The notes under the pieces were generated by a model. That model saw only the letters and a program-made list of their open reading frames with translations, had not been told where the DNA came from and made no database searches. A DNA stretch of 64,000 nucleotides from Planktomarina sp. (GTDB lineage: Bacteria > Pseudomonadota > Alphaproteobacteria > Rhodobacterales > Rhodobacteraceae), in assembly GCA_016780825.1 (NCBI GenBank), contig JADHLF010000004.1:34414-98413 (forward strand). Direction: 5' to 3'. The position numbers and the translations under genes are program-made. This document shows, piece after piece, positions 42,906 to 51,434 of this stretch. The first letter of the stretch is position 1; the number at the start of each line of letters is the position of its first letter.

Positions 42906-44306
42906 TCAGCTTATGTCGGTGAGTCGTGCGATGGTTTCATCTCGGCCCAACACGAGCATCATGTCAAATACACTCGGCGAGGTAACGCGTCCTGAAAGTG
43001 CCGCCCGAAGCGGGGCCGCCAACTTGCCCATTTTGGTGTCATGGGACAGTGCGAGGCGTTCCACCAAGTCTTCCAGTTCTTCTCGCGTCCAAATAGCATT
43101 TTGCAACTGCGGCGTCAATTCATTCAGTATACCAATGGATACTGAATCAAGCGCCTGAACAGCCTTCCCGTCCAGGTCCAATGGGCGAGACTGAAACATA
43201 AATATAGATTTATCATATAGTTCTGCCATGGTTTTCGCGCGGTCTTTGACGCAGTAAGCGCCGGATAGGAACAGAGATTTTTGTGCATCATTTAAGGGCT
43301 CAGCATGGATTGCGGCCAGATACCCCTCCAATTCATGCAGCAACGCAGCATCATCGGTTTGTGCAATATGTTGCCCAGAGAGATTGGCCAGTTTTTTGAA
43401 GTCAAACCGCGCAGGGGATTTGCCAATATGCTCAAGGTCAAACCATGATTGCGCTTGGGAATCGGTGAAAAATTCAGCATCCCCATGGCTCCAACCCAAA
43501 CGCGCCAGATAGTTGCGCATTCCAGCGGCGGAATATCCAAGCGCTTGATACTCCTCAACCCCAGTCGCTCCGTGCCGCTTTGACATTTTCTTACCGTCTG
43601 GCCCATGAATCAGCGGAATATGTGCATAGGTCGGCAGTGCCCAGCCCATGGCCAAGTAAATCTGAATCTGCCGCGCTGCATTGTTCAAATGATCATCGCC
43701 GCGAATAACATGGGTGACGCCCATATCGTGGTCATCCACCACAACCGCCAACATATAAACCGGGCTGCCATCGGAGCGAAGCAGAACCATATCATCAAGC
43801 TGATCGTTGCGGATAACAACATCCCCTTGCACCTGATCCTTGATGAGCGTTTGACCCTCGCGCGGGGCTTTGAGCCGCACGACATAGGGCGCGTTGGGAT
43901 GATCCTCCTCGGCGGCATCACGCCAGCGAGAGCGAAACAAGGTCGAGCGTTTCTCCGCCTGTGCAGCCTCGCGGAAGGCGGCAATTTCCTCTGGTGTGGC
44001 AAAACACTTATAAGCATGGCCTGCCGCAAGCATCTGCTCGGCCACTTGCGCATGGCGCGCCGCATTGGCCGCCTGGCTGACAGGCGGCCCATCGAAGTCC
44101 AGCCCGAGCCATTCCAGACCGCGGTAAATGGCTTGGGTCGAGGCTTCGGATGAGCGCTCCTTATCTGTATCCTCAACCCGCAGCAAAAATTGCCCACCGT
44201 GGCGGCGTGCGAAGAGCCAGTTGAACAGGGCCGTGCGCGCCGAGCCAATATGCAATGTTCCGGTTGGGGAGGGGGCAAAACGGGTGACGACGGGTGTGTT
44301 GGGCAT
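42906..44306 (-). CDS. gltX: Glutamyl-tRNA synthetase
   Basis: A 466-residue class I aminoacyl-tRNA synthetase. The HIGH-type motif is in RFAPSPTGTLHIGSARTALF and the KMSKS-type motif is GKKMSKRHGATGVEEY. The N-terminus is assigned to the ATG at 44306 (MPNTPVVTRF) because the purine-rich GAAAG lies about nine bases upstream; ATG at 44315 is close to the same sequence. It is divergent from comEC with a 66-base spacer and reads toward gltA. Many alphaproteobacteria have two GltX paralogues with different tRNA preference; the window shows one. Confidence 0.95.
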   Translation of the reverse strand: MPNTPVVTRFAPSPTGTLHIGSARTALFNWLFARRHGGQFLLRVEDTDKERSSEASTQAIYRGLEWLGLDFDGPPVSQAANAARHAQVAEQMLAAGHAYKCFATPEEIAAFREAAQAEKRSTLFRSRWRDAAEEDHPNAPYVVRLKAPREGQTLIKDQVQGDVVIRNDQLDDMVLLRSDGSPVYMLAVVVDDHDMGVTHVIRGDDHLNNAARQIQIYLAMGWALPTYAHIPLIHGPDGKKMSKRHGATGVEEYQALGYSAAGMRNYLARLGWSHGDAEFFTDSQAQSWFDLEHIGKSPARFDFKKLANLSGQHIAQTDDAALLHELEGYLAAIHAEPLNDAQKSLFLSGAYCVKDRAKTMAELYDKSIFMFQSRPLDLDGKAVQALDSVSIGILNELTPQLQNAIWTREELEDLVERLALSHDTKMGKLAAPLRAALSGRVTSPSVFDMMLVLGRDETIARLTDIS

Positions 44307-44372
44307 GATGTTCATCTTTCGCAAAGGAAACGGACGCATAGTGTACCTAAGGCGCATCTACAGAGAGAACAA

Positions 44373-46424
44373 GTGCGGCATTGGTCTTGGATTTGGGCAG
44401 CAGTGGAGACAGCCCTTCAGGCGCAGGCGCAAAACCTGATGCATTGGAGCGCTATGGGCTTTGGTTTGGGAATTGCCAGCTATTTTGGAGCGTCGCACGA
44501 GCCCGGAACGGCGGTTTTCTTGGCCGCCAGCCTCTCTGCGGGCCTCTGTGTCGCTTTGGCGATCCGATATCGTAACGGGACAGCGCGGTTCTTGATTGTG
44601 ATCGCGGCTGTTGCGGCTGGGTTTTCTTGGAGCCAATTTCGGGCGCATGCGGTCGCGGGGCCCGTGCTGCCCGAGCGGTTTTATGGCGCGGTACAGGGGC
44701 GGGTCATCGAGATTGATCGCAGCCTGTCGGAAAAGCCGCGCCTCACTTTGGATCAAGTGGTCTTAGGTGCTTTGCCGCAGCAGGCCACGCCGCGCCGCCT
44801 GCGCGTGGCGCTGCATGGGCGGGCGCAAGACGATGTGCCTGGGATTGGCGATATCGTCCAGCTTGCCGCGCATCTATCGCCGCCACCTCTGCCGGCTGAA
44901 CCCTATGGCTATGATTTTCAACGACAGGCTTGGTTTGCGCAATTGGGCGCGGTGGGATACACGCGGAGTCCTGTGATGATCTGGCGCCCGGCCCTGGCCG
45001 AACCGGGCAGGCTCACCGTTCAAAAATGGCGTCACGAGATCGGCGCGCATATGACGGCGCATATGCCAGATCGCATTGCTGGGGTGGCGGTGGCCATCAC
45101 GGTTGGCGACCGAATGTATCTGGATCGCGACGTGCAGCAAACCCTCCGGGCCGCCAATCTTTCACATCTATTGGTGATATCGGGCCTGCATATGGGCCTG
45201 CTCACCAGTCTGGTCTTCTTTTTCACGCGGGCCCTGTTGTCCTGCTGGCCCTATCTGATTTTGAATTGGCCAATCAAGAAAATCGCCGCCCTAATGAGCA
45301 TGGGCGTTGGGGCGGGGTATCTGCTGCTCTCGGGAGCCAGTGTTGCAACGGAGCGTGCCTATATTATGGCGTTCACCATCTTTGCGGCTGTGCTGCTCGC
45401 GCGGCGCGCGATCACCTTGCAAGCACTTGCGATTGCAGCGATTTTGGTCTTGCTGCTCCGACCAGAGGCTCTGTTGGGGCCAGGTTTTCAAATGTCCTTT
45501 GCGGCCACGGGCCTTTTGATCATTGTGTTTAATGCGATGAGCCAATGGTCATGGATGGCGCGGTGGCCCATCGGGGCGCGGTATTTCATGGGCTCTGTCG
45601 TCTCTGCGGCGGTGGCAGGCTTGGCCGCGGCACCGATTGCCGCGGCGCATTTCAATCATCTGCCGCATTATGGGGTTTTGGCAAATGTGATCGCGGTTCC
45701 GATCATGGCCTTTGTGGTCATGCCCGGTGCGATTGCGGCGGCAGCTCTGGCGCCCTTCGGAGGTGAGGCGCTGGGGTTGTGGGGCATTACATTAGGCTTG
45801 GGCGCCATTTTGGATGTTGCAAGTTTCGTCGCAGATCTGCCGCAATCCATCAGCCATATCAAAGCACCGCCGCCAAAGGTTTTGGGGATATTGGCGGTGT
45901 CAGTTCTGTTTGGGATTTTTTGGCAGGGTCGATTGCTGCGTCTTGCAGCAATCCCGGCCTGCGCGGCTCTGGGTTTCTGGATTGTTTTTCCGCGACCCGA
46001 TGTATTGATCAGCGGTGATGGGCGTTTGATTGGCGTGATGGTGGAGGGCGCTAGGGTTCTGAATGTGGCAAAAGGGTCAGGCTTTGTGGCGCGCAGTTGG
46101 CTTGAAAATGACGGGCGGCCCATCTCCCAACAATCGGCCTATGGTATGATGCCAACTTGGATCGAGATTGTTGGCAAGGGATCGCAACCTGACCCCTCCT
46201 GCCACGCGGTGCTGGTTGTTGTGCAAGACTGGCGGTCTGAACGGGCCTGTGATGGGTTTGATTTGGGGCATCTGACGGCCGCGGGCGGGCTTGCGGGACG
46301 GTTCGATAAGTCCGGCGTGCTGCATTGGACCACAGTCAGACAGGCGATTGGGCACAGGCTTTGGAACAGCGCTGCGCTGCGGCCTGCGCAAACTCACAAT
46401 AGGGCGGGTGCCAAAGCACCTTAA
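44373..46424 (+). CDS. comEC: ComEC/Rec2 family competence protein, DNA uptake channel
   Basis: A 683-residue polytopic membrane protein. The N-terminal pair of helices is followed by an OB-fold-like domain and the competence domain, recognised from NLSHLLVISGLHMGLLTSLV and the helices around VGAGYLLLSGASVATERAY. No metallo-beta-lactamase-type HxHxDH motif is seen in the C-terminal part, so this is a short form. The start is GTG at 44373, with AGAGAG six bases upstream; the reading frame further upstream overlaps gltX antisense and is not used. Its stop overlaps the lexA stop. Confidence 0.88.
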   Translation: MRHWSWIWAAVETALQAQAQNLMHWSAMGFGLGIASYFGASHEPGTAVFLAASLSAGLCVALAIRYRNGTARFLIVIAAVAAGFSWSQFRAHAVAGPVLPERFYGAVQGRVIEIDRSLSEKPRLTLDQVVLGALPQQATPRRLRVALHGRAQDDVPGIGDIVQLAAHLSPPPLPAEPYGYDFQRQAWFAQLGAVGYTRSPVMIWRPALAEPGRLTVQKWRHEIGAHMTAHMPDRIAGVAVAITVGDRMYLDRDVQQTLRAANLSHLLVISGLHMGLLTSLVFFFTRALLSCWPYLILNWPIKKIAALMSMGVGAGYLLLSGASVATERAYIMAFTIFAAVLLARRAITLQALAIAAILVLLLRPEALLGPGFQMSFAATGLLIIVFNAMSQWSWMARWPIGARYFMGSVVSAAVAGLAAAPIAAAHFNHLPHYGVLANVIAVPIMAFVVMPGAIAAAALAPFGGEALGLWGITLGLGAILDVASFVADLPQSISHIKAPPPKVLGILAVSVLFGIFWQGRLLRLAAIPACAALGFWIVFPRPDVLISGDGRLIGVMVEGARVLNVAKGSGFVARSWLENDGRPISQQSAYGMMPTWIEIVGKGSQPDPSCHAVLVVVQDWRSERACDGFDLGHLTAAGGLAGRFDKSGVLHWTTVRQAIGHRLWNSAALRPAQTHNRAGAKAP

Positions 46425-47116
46425 TAATAGGTTCGAATCAGGCCCACCAATTTGCCCTGTATCTTGACCTGATCGTCGCGATATACGCGGGTTTCGAAGG
46501 CAGGGTTGGCCGCTTCAAGTGCGATGGCGTTGCCATTGCGGCGGAATCGTTTCAAGGTGGCTTCATGATCCTCAACCAGAGCCACGACGATATCGCCATT
46601 CTGGGCTGTGCTGGTTTCACGGATCACAACGACATCACCGTCGTTGATTCCCACCTCGATCATCGACTCTCCCTTCACCTCCAGCGCGTAATGTTCGCCA
46701 GTGTTTGAGATCATATCGCCCGGCACCGCCACATCGCGCGCGTAATCTTGGATGGCTGAAATTGGCACGCCTGCTGCAATGCGCCCCATCATCGGCAATG
46801 ACCGCAAGCCCGCTGCATCCAGATCCATGGCATCGCGCGGTCGCTCAGGGCGATCCCCTGTGATCAACCGCGGTGCAAAGCCGCGTGACGCGGGTTGCAT
46901 GGTTTCGGGCATTCGCAAAATTTCAATGGCCCGTGCACGATGTGCCAGACGGCGAATAAAACCGCGCTCCTCAAGCGCTGTGATCAAGCGATGAATGCCG
47001 GATTTTGATTTGAGATCGAGCGCCTCTTTCATTTCGTCAAAGGACGGGGAGACGCCATTGACCTGAGTGCGCGCGTGAATGAACTCAAGCAGTCGCAATT
47101 GCTTTTTGGTTAGCAT
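46421..47116 (-). CDS. lexA: SOS transcriptional repressor LexA
   Basis: A 231-residue self-cleaving repressor. The winged HTH covers residues 1-65 (MLTKKQLRLLEFIHARTQ, KSKSGIHRLITALEERGF). The Ala-Gly cleavage site lies in GRIAAGVPISAIQD, the catalytic serine in GESMIEVGINDGDVV and the lysine in HEATLKRF. The ATG at 47116 is preferred over TTG at 47131. An SOS box lies 46 bases upstream of the start (autoregulation). The stop overlaps comEC. Confidence 0.97.
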   Translation of the reverse strand: MLTKKQLRLLEFIHARTQVNGVSPSFDEMKEALDLKSKSGIHRLITALEERGFIRRLAHRARAIEILRMPETMQPASRGFAPRLITGDRPERPRDAMDLDAAGLRSLPMMGRIAAGVPISAIQDYARDVAVPGDMISNTGEHYALEVKGESMIEVGINDGDVVVIRETSTAQNGDIVVALVEDHEATLKRFRRNGNAIALEAANPAFETRVYRDDQVKIQGKLVGLIRTYY

Positions 47117-47161
47117 GACATCATCTCCCAAGGTTGACGCGTTTCATCGTGTTTGGGAAAT

Positions 47162-47176
47162 GTTCTACTCTCGTTC
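47162..47176 (-). promoter_or_regulatory. SOS box (LexA operator) of lexA
   Basis: GTTC-TACTCTC-GTTC matches GTTC-N7-GTTC and lies in the 89-base spacer between moeA and lexA. The same 15-base form precedes uvrA. Confidence 0.87.
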
Positions 47177-47205
47177 TCTTTTTGTGTCAAGCCGTGGGGG
47201 ATGTG

Positions 47206-48381
47206 TTACAACGGGATGTAACGCATCTCGCTGCCTTTTGGCATGGCGGGGGCGTCGATTGGGGCAATGGCCAGAGCATTCGCGCCGCTCAAGATACTCA
47301 GCAAGGCGCTGTCTTGCCGTGCGGCCACATGCAAGGCGCCATCGATGATGGTGGCGCGCATGTAATGTTCCCGGGCGCCATTGGCGGGAAGATCATGCGC
47401 CAGCGGGGCCGTTTTATAGGCGCGTGGACCGACCCCCAGCCCCAACATCTTTTCGATTAAGGGCACCACGAAGATCTCTCCGCAGACCATAGCAGACACA
47501 GGGTTGCCTGGCAGTCCAATCATCGCCCGCCCGCCCAGGCGACCGGCCATCAAAGGTTTCCCGGGGCGCATCGCCACTTTGTAAAAGGATTGCTCCAATC
47601 CGAAATCAGCCGCGGCCTGCGCCACCAAGTCATAATCGCCCACCGAGGCGCCGCCAATTGTCAGGACCAAATCCGCATCTTGGGTCAGGGCGAAGACTTC
47701 CGCCAAGGAGCCCAAGCGGTCGCGGGCAATGGGCAAGAGTCGCGCCTCTGCACCGATTTTTTGCAGCATGGCGGCAAGCCCATAGCTGTTTGACGCGATG
47801 ATTTGATCCGCGCGGGGGGCATCGCCAGGTTGCACCAATTCATCGCCCGTGGCGATAATGGCCACCTTCGGCTTTCGGGTCACCGTGGGGCGCGGGACAT
47901 TCATTGCGGCCAAAAGCGCGATATCTTGCGCAGTGAGGCGGCGCGGGGCGTTCATCTGGAAGCCTTTGGCGAAATCACTGCCCGCAGGGCGCAGATGGGC
48001 CGCATCATTTGGACCATCAACCAGCGTGATTTTCCCGTGTTTTTCTTGGACATTCTCTTGGATCAAAACATGGTCCGTGCCCTCCGGGAGGGGGGCGCCG
48101 GTGAAAATTCGCGTGGCCTGGCCGCTGGCAACTGATTTGGAAAACGCATGCCCGGCTGCGGATTCGCCAATCACCTGCCATATCTTTACGCCGGCATTGA
48201 GGTCGGCGGCACAGACAGCATAGCCATCCATGGCCGCGGCGGCAAAAGGCGGTTGATCTCGGGTGGCGGTGACGGTTTGGGCCAAAACCCGCCCCTGCGC
48301 GTGTTGCAGCGCAATGTCTTCGCTTGGCAGCCTGTCGCTGAGTGCCAAAATATGGTCAAGCGCCGCGCGAACCGAAATCAT
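47206..48381 (-). CDS. moeA: Molybdopterin molybdenumtransferase
   Basis: A 391-residue enzyme inserting molybdate into adenylated molybdopterin. Domain features include FAAAAMDGYAV near the N-terminus, IFTGAPLPEGTDHVLIQENV, the MoCF-like TIGGASVGDYDLV and the GLPGNPVSAMVCGEIFV segment. It overlaps moaC by four bases at its start and precedes lexA by 89 bases, so cofactor synthesis and tryptophan genes share a transcript leading toward lexA. Confidence 0.95.
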   Translation of the reverse strand: MISVRAALDHILALSDRLPSEDIALQHAQGRVLAQTVTATRDQPPFAAAAMDGYAVCAADLNAGVKIWQVIGESAAGHAFSKSVASGQATRIFTGAPLPEGTDHVLIQENVQEKHGKITLVDGPNDAAHLRPAGSDFAKGFQMNAPRRLTAQDIALLAAMNVPRPTVTRKPKVAIIATGDELVQPGDAPRADQIIASNSYGLAAMLQKIGAEARLLPIARDRLGSLAEVFALTQDADLVLTIGGASVGDYDLVAQAAADFGLEQSFYKVAMRPGKPLMAGRLGGRAMIGLPGNPVSAMVCGEIFVVPLIEKMLGLGVGPRAYKTAPLAHDLPANGAREHYMRATIIDGALHVAARQDSALLSILSGANALAIAPIDAPAMPKGSEMRYIPL

Positions 48382-48860
48382 AACGCCGAACGTCTCCAGA
48401 TCCCGGATTTGCCGCCTTGCTTTTCTTCGAGCTGAATAGAGGTAATGGTGAGCCCCTTATCGACCGCTTTCATCATGTCATAGAGGGTGAGGGCCGCTGT
48501 GCTGGCGGCGGTGAGGGCCTCCATCTCAACTCCGGTTTGCCCACGGGTTTTTACAGTCGCGGTGATCAAGACTTGCTGGGTGGCGCGATCAGGCTCAAGA
48601 TCGACGCTCACCTTCGTGATTGGCAAAGGATGGCACAGGGGGATCAGCTCCGAAGTTTTTTTCGCGGCCATGATCCCCGCAATGCGGGCCACCGCCAGCG
48701 CATCACCTTTTTTCAAATTCCCGCCCAGCAGGACATCCATGGCCGCTTCGGTCAGCTTCACGATCGCCGTAGCCGTCGCCATGCGGTCTGTGTCAGATTT
48801 TCCTGAGACATCAACCATATGGGCGTGTCCGGCCTCATCAAGATGGGTCAGTTTTGACAT
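48378..48860 (-). CDS. moaC: Cyclic pyranopterin monophosphate synthase
   Basis: A 160-residue hexameric enzyme that completes precursor Z formation in molybdopterin synthesis. MVDVSGKSDTDRMATATAIV, AGIMAAKKTSELIPLCHPLP (with the catalytic lysine and histidine region) and TRGQTGVEMEALTAASTAAL are diagnostic. Its ATG is directly adjacent to the trpC stop, so it is the fourth gene of the trpG-trpD-trpC-moaC-moeA unit. Confidence 0.96.
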   Translation of the reverse strand: MSKLTHLDEAGHAHMVDVSGKSDTDRMATATAIVKLTEAAMDVLLGGNLKKGDALAVARIAGIMAAKKTSELIPLCHPLPITKVSVDLEPDRATQQVLITATVKTRGQTGVEMEALTAASTAALTLYDMMKAVDKGLTITSIQLEEKQGGKSGIWRRSAL

Positions 48861-49673
48861 TTAATTATCACCTGGCATCAGCGGATTGGCCAAAAGAGCG
48901 CGTGTGGCCTGCGCGACATCGGCCTGACGCATGAGGCTCTCCCCAATCAGGAAGGTTCGGGCTCCATAGCCGGCCAGATCGGCCAGATCTTCGGGCGTGT
49001 AAATTCCGCTTTCCGCAACGATGGTTTTCCCGGCTGGCACGCGCTGCGCCAGCTTGCGGGTCGTGTCCAGTGTCACGTCAAAGGTGTTGAGATTGCGGTT
49101 GTTGATGCCAATCAAGGAGGATTTCAGCGCAAGGCCGCGGTCTAATTCGGCAGCGTCATGCACTTCAATCAGCGCATCCATATCCCAGGAATAGGCGGCC
49201 TCTTCCAATTCTGCCGCCTGGCTGTCGGAGACAGAGGCCATGATAATCAAGATGCAATCGGCGCCCAAGGCGCGGGCTTCTGCCACCTGATAGGTGTCAT
49301 ACATAAAGTCTTTGCGCAGGGCCGGTAGGGTTGTGGCGGCGCGGGCAGCGGTGAGATAGCTGTCATCACCCTGAAAGGATGGTCCATCCGTTAAAATTGA
49401 CAAACAGGTCGCACCGCCTTGCTCATAGGCGCTGGCCAGTGCCGGTGGATTGAAATCCGCCCGAATGAGTCCTTTGGACGGAGAGGCTTTTTTCACCTCT
49501 GCAATCAAAGCATAGCCTGTCTGTGCGGCCTCTGTGAGGCGGCTGGCAAAGCCGCGCGGAGCTGAGGCCGCGCGGGCAGCGGCTTCGACCTCAGCCAAGG
49601 AGACCGCGGCTTTGCGCGCTGCAATCTCTTCCAGCTTATAGGCTTTGATCTTATCAAGAATAGTCTCAGTCAT
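48861..49673 (-). CDS. trpC: Indole-3-glycerol phosphate synthase
   Basis: A 270-residue TIM-barrel enzyme of tryptophan synthesis. The catalytic lysine region EVKKASPSKGLIRADF, the loop LTDGPSFQGDDSYLTAA, GINNRNLNTFDVTL and the phosphate-binding VAESGIYTPEDL are intact. It starts 17 bases after trpD and abuts moaC. Confidence 0.97.
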   Translation of the reverse strand: MTETILDKIKAYKLEEIAARKAAVSLAEVEAAARAASAPRGFASRLTEAAQTGYALIAEVKKASPSKGLIRADFNPPALASAYEQGGATCLSILTDGPSFQGDDSYLTAARAATTLPALRKDFMYDTYQVAEARALGADCILIIMASVSDSQAAELEEAAYSWDMDALIEVHDAAELDRGLALKSSLIGINNRNLNTFDVTLDTTRKLAQRVPAGKTIVAESGIYTPEDLADLAGYGARTFLIGESLMRQADVAQATRALLANPLMPGDN

Positions 49674-49689
49674 TTATTCAGTCCATTTC

Positions 49690-50709
49690 TCATGCGGCGC
49701 TGGTGAGCGCGGCTAGGGCAGTGACTTTGCTTTTTGCCGCGCCGCTGTCGATGGCCGCCGCCGCCCATTCCACCCCTTCGCGAAGGGAGCTGGCTTTGCC
49801 GGCAATTTTCAGCGCGGCAGCGGCATTGAGCAAGACCGCATCCCGATAGGCCGAGGGGGCGCCATCCAAAAGCGCGGCAAAGGCTTTGCCATTGTCTTCA
49901 GGGCTGCCACCGAGAATGGCTTCAAATGGATGCACGGGCAAGCCTGCGTCTTCTGGATGAATCTCAAGATCAATCACATGGCCATTTTCGAGGGCGGCGA
50001 CAGCGCTGCTGCCGGTGATGGTGAGCTCATCGGTGCCATCGGCCGTGCCATGCACCAGCCAAGCCGCTTCGCTTCCGAGCGTTTTAAGGGTTTCAGCCAT
50101 CGGGCGGATCAAATCCGCTGAAAACACGCCGGTTAATTGCCGTTTGACCCCGGCGGGATTGGTCAGCGGACCCAGGATGTTAAAGATCGTGCGTGTCGCA
50201 AGTTCCGCACGCGTGGGCATGACATGGGCGATGGCCGGGTGATGCATAGGGGCCATCATAAAGGCGATGCCAATCTCTGCCAAGGCACGTTCCACGACAT
50301 CGACTCCCACCATCACATTGATGCCCAACTGTCCCAAAGCATCGGCAGCGCCGGATTTGGAGCTGAGATTGCGGTTGCCATGTTTGGCCACAGGCACGCC
50401 GGCCCCGGCGACCACAAAGGCGGTTGCGGTCGAAATATTCAAAGTGCCCTTGCCATCACCACCGGTCCCGACGATGTCCATGGCGCCCATGGGCGCGCGC
50501 ACGGCGTTGCATTTGGCCCGCATGACGGCGGCCGCGGCGGCATATTCATCGACCGTCTCACCGCGTGTCCGCAGCGCCATCAAAAAACCGCCAATTTGGC
50601 TCGGGGTGGCTTCGCCATTGAACAGAGTTTCAAAGGCAATCTGAGCTTCCGCACGGTTGAGGGGACGGTCGGCGGCCGTGCCAATCAAGGGTTGCAGCGC
50701 GGATGTCAT
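49690..50709 (-). CDS. trpD: Anthranilate phosphoribosyltransferase
   Basis: A 339-residue enzyme that attaches phosphoribose to anthranilate. The PRPP-binding IVGTGGDGKGTLNISTATAF and KHGNRNLSSKSGAADAL segments and the FNILGPLTNPAGVKRQLTGV region are present. It overlaps the trpG stop by four bases, implying coupled translation of the glutaminase and transferase. Confidence 0.97.
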   Translation of the reverse strand: MTSALQPLIGTAADRPLNRAEAQIAFETLFNGEATPSQIGGFLMALRTRGETVDEYAAAAAVMRAKCNAVRAPMGAMDIVGTGGDGKGTLNISTATAFVVAGAGVPVAKHGNRNLSSKSGAADALGQLGINVMVGVDVVERALAEIGIAFMMAPMHHPAIAHVMPTRAELATRTIFNILGPLTNPAGVKRQLTGVFSADLIRPMAETLKTLGSEAAWLVHGTADGTDELTITGSSAVAALENGHVIDLEIHPEDAGLPVHPFEAILGGSPEDNGKAFAALLDGAPSAYRDAVLLNAAAALKIAGKASSLREGVEWAAAAIDSGAAKSKVTALAALTSAA

Positions 50710-51287
50710 GCCAGCTCCTTTGCCATGTTAAGAAAATTGCGCATCAAATGATGCCCATGTTCGGAGGCGATGCTCTCGGGGTGAAATTGTACCCCATGAA
50801 TCGGCAGGGTTTTGTGCTGTAGCCCCATGATCGTGCCATCCTCCAATTCTGCGGTCACCTGCAAACAGGTCGGCAGGCTGGCGCGTTCGACAATCAGGGA
50901 ATGATAGCGCGTCGCCTCGAAAGGTGTCGGCAGATCTGCAAAGAGACCTTGGCCCTTGTGAAGCATTTTGCCCATTTTGCCATGAACAATCTCATGGCAC
51001 CGCACAACAGAGCCGCCAAAGGCCTGCCCAATGGTTTGATGTCCCAAACAGACACCCATGAGCGGAACGCGGGCCGCAGCTGCGGCCTCTGTCAGGGCCA
51101 AACAGATGCCCGCCTGCGCTGGATCACAGGGGCCCGGGGATAAAAGAATCGCTGAGGCCCCTAGGGACAGTGCCTCCTCTACGCTCAAGGCATCATTGCG
51201 TTTGACCACAACCTGTGCGCCCAACTCCCCAAGATAATGCACCAAATTATAGGTGAAGCTGTCATAATTATCGATCAGCAGTAACAT
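50706..51287 (-). CDS. trpG: Anthranilate synthase glutamine amidotransferase component
   Basis: A 193-residue class I glutaminase. The start MLLLIDNYDSFTYNLVHYLG, the nucleophile cysteine in GVCLGHQTIGQAFGG and the catalytic GVQFHPESIASEHG are present. The ATG (51285-51287) follows AAAGGAC. It lacks an adjacent trpE, which in related Rhodobacteraceae sits upstream; here the neighbour is a divergent deacetylase-like gene. The protein could equally serve as the PabA subunit. Confidence 0.95.
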   Translation of the reverse strand: MLLLIDNYDSFTYNLVHYLGELGAQVVVKRNDALSVEEALSLGASAILLSPGPCDPAQAGICLALTEAAAAARVPLMGVCLGHQTIGQAFGGSVVRCHEIVHGKMGKMLHKGQGLFADLPTPFEATRYHSLIVERASLPTCLQVTAELEDGTIMGLQHKTLPIHGVQFHPESIASEHGHHLMRNFLNMAKELA

Positions 51288-51434
51288 GGGCCGTCCTTTG
51301 TGTTTTTTTGCCCTACCGGTGCTCTTCGTGAACAATGGGTCTCGCAATTGGCAGTTTGGTCGCGGTATAGATGCTCAGGGAACGATGCCATCGTCAAGAG
51401 TGACAGGGTGTTTTTGGTGATTGAAAGGTGACTG

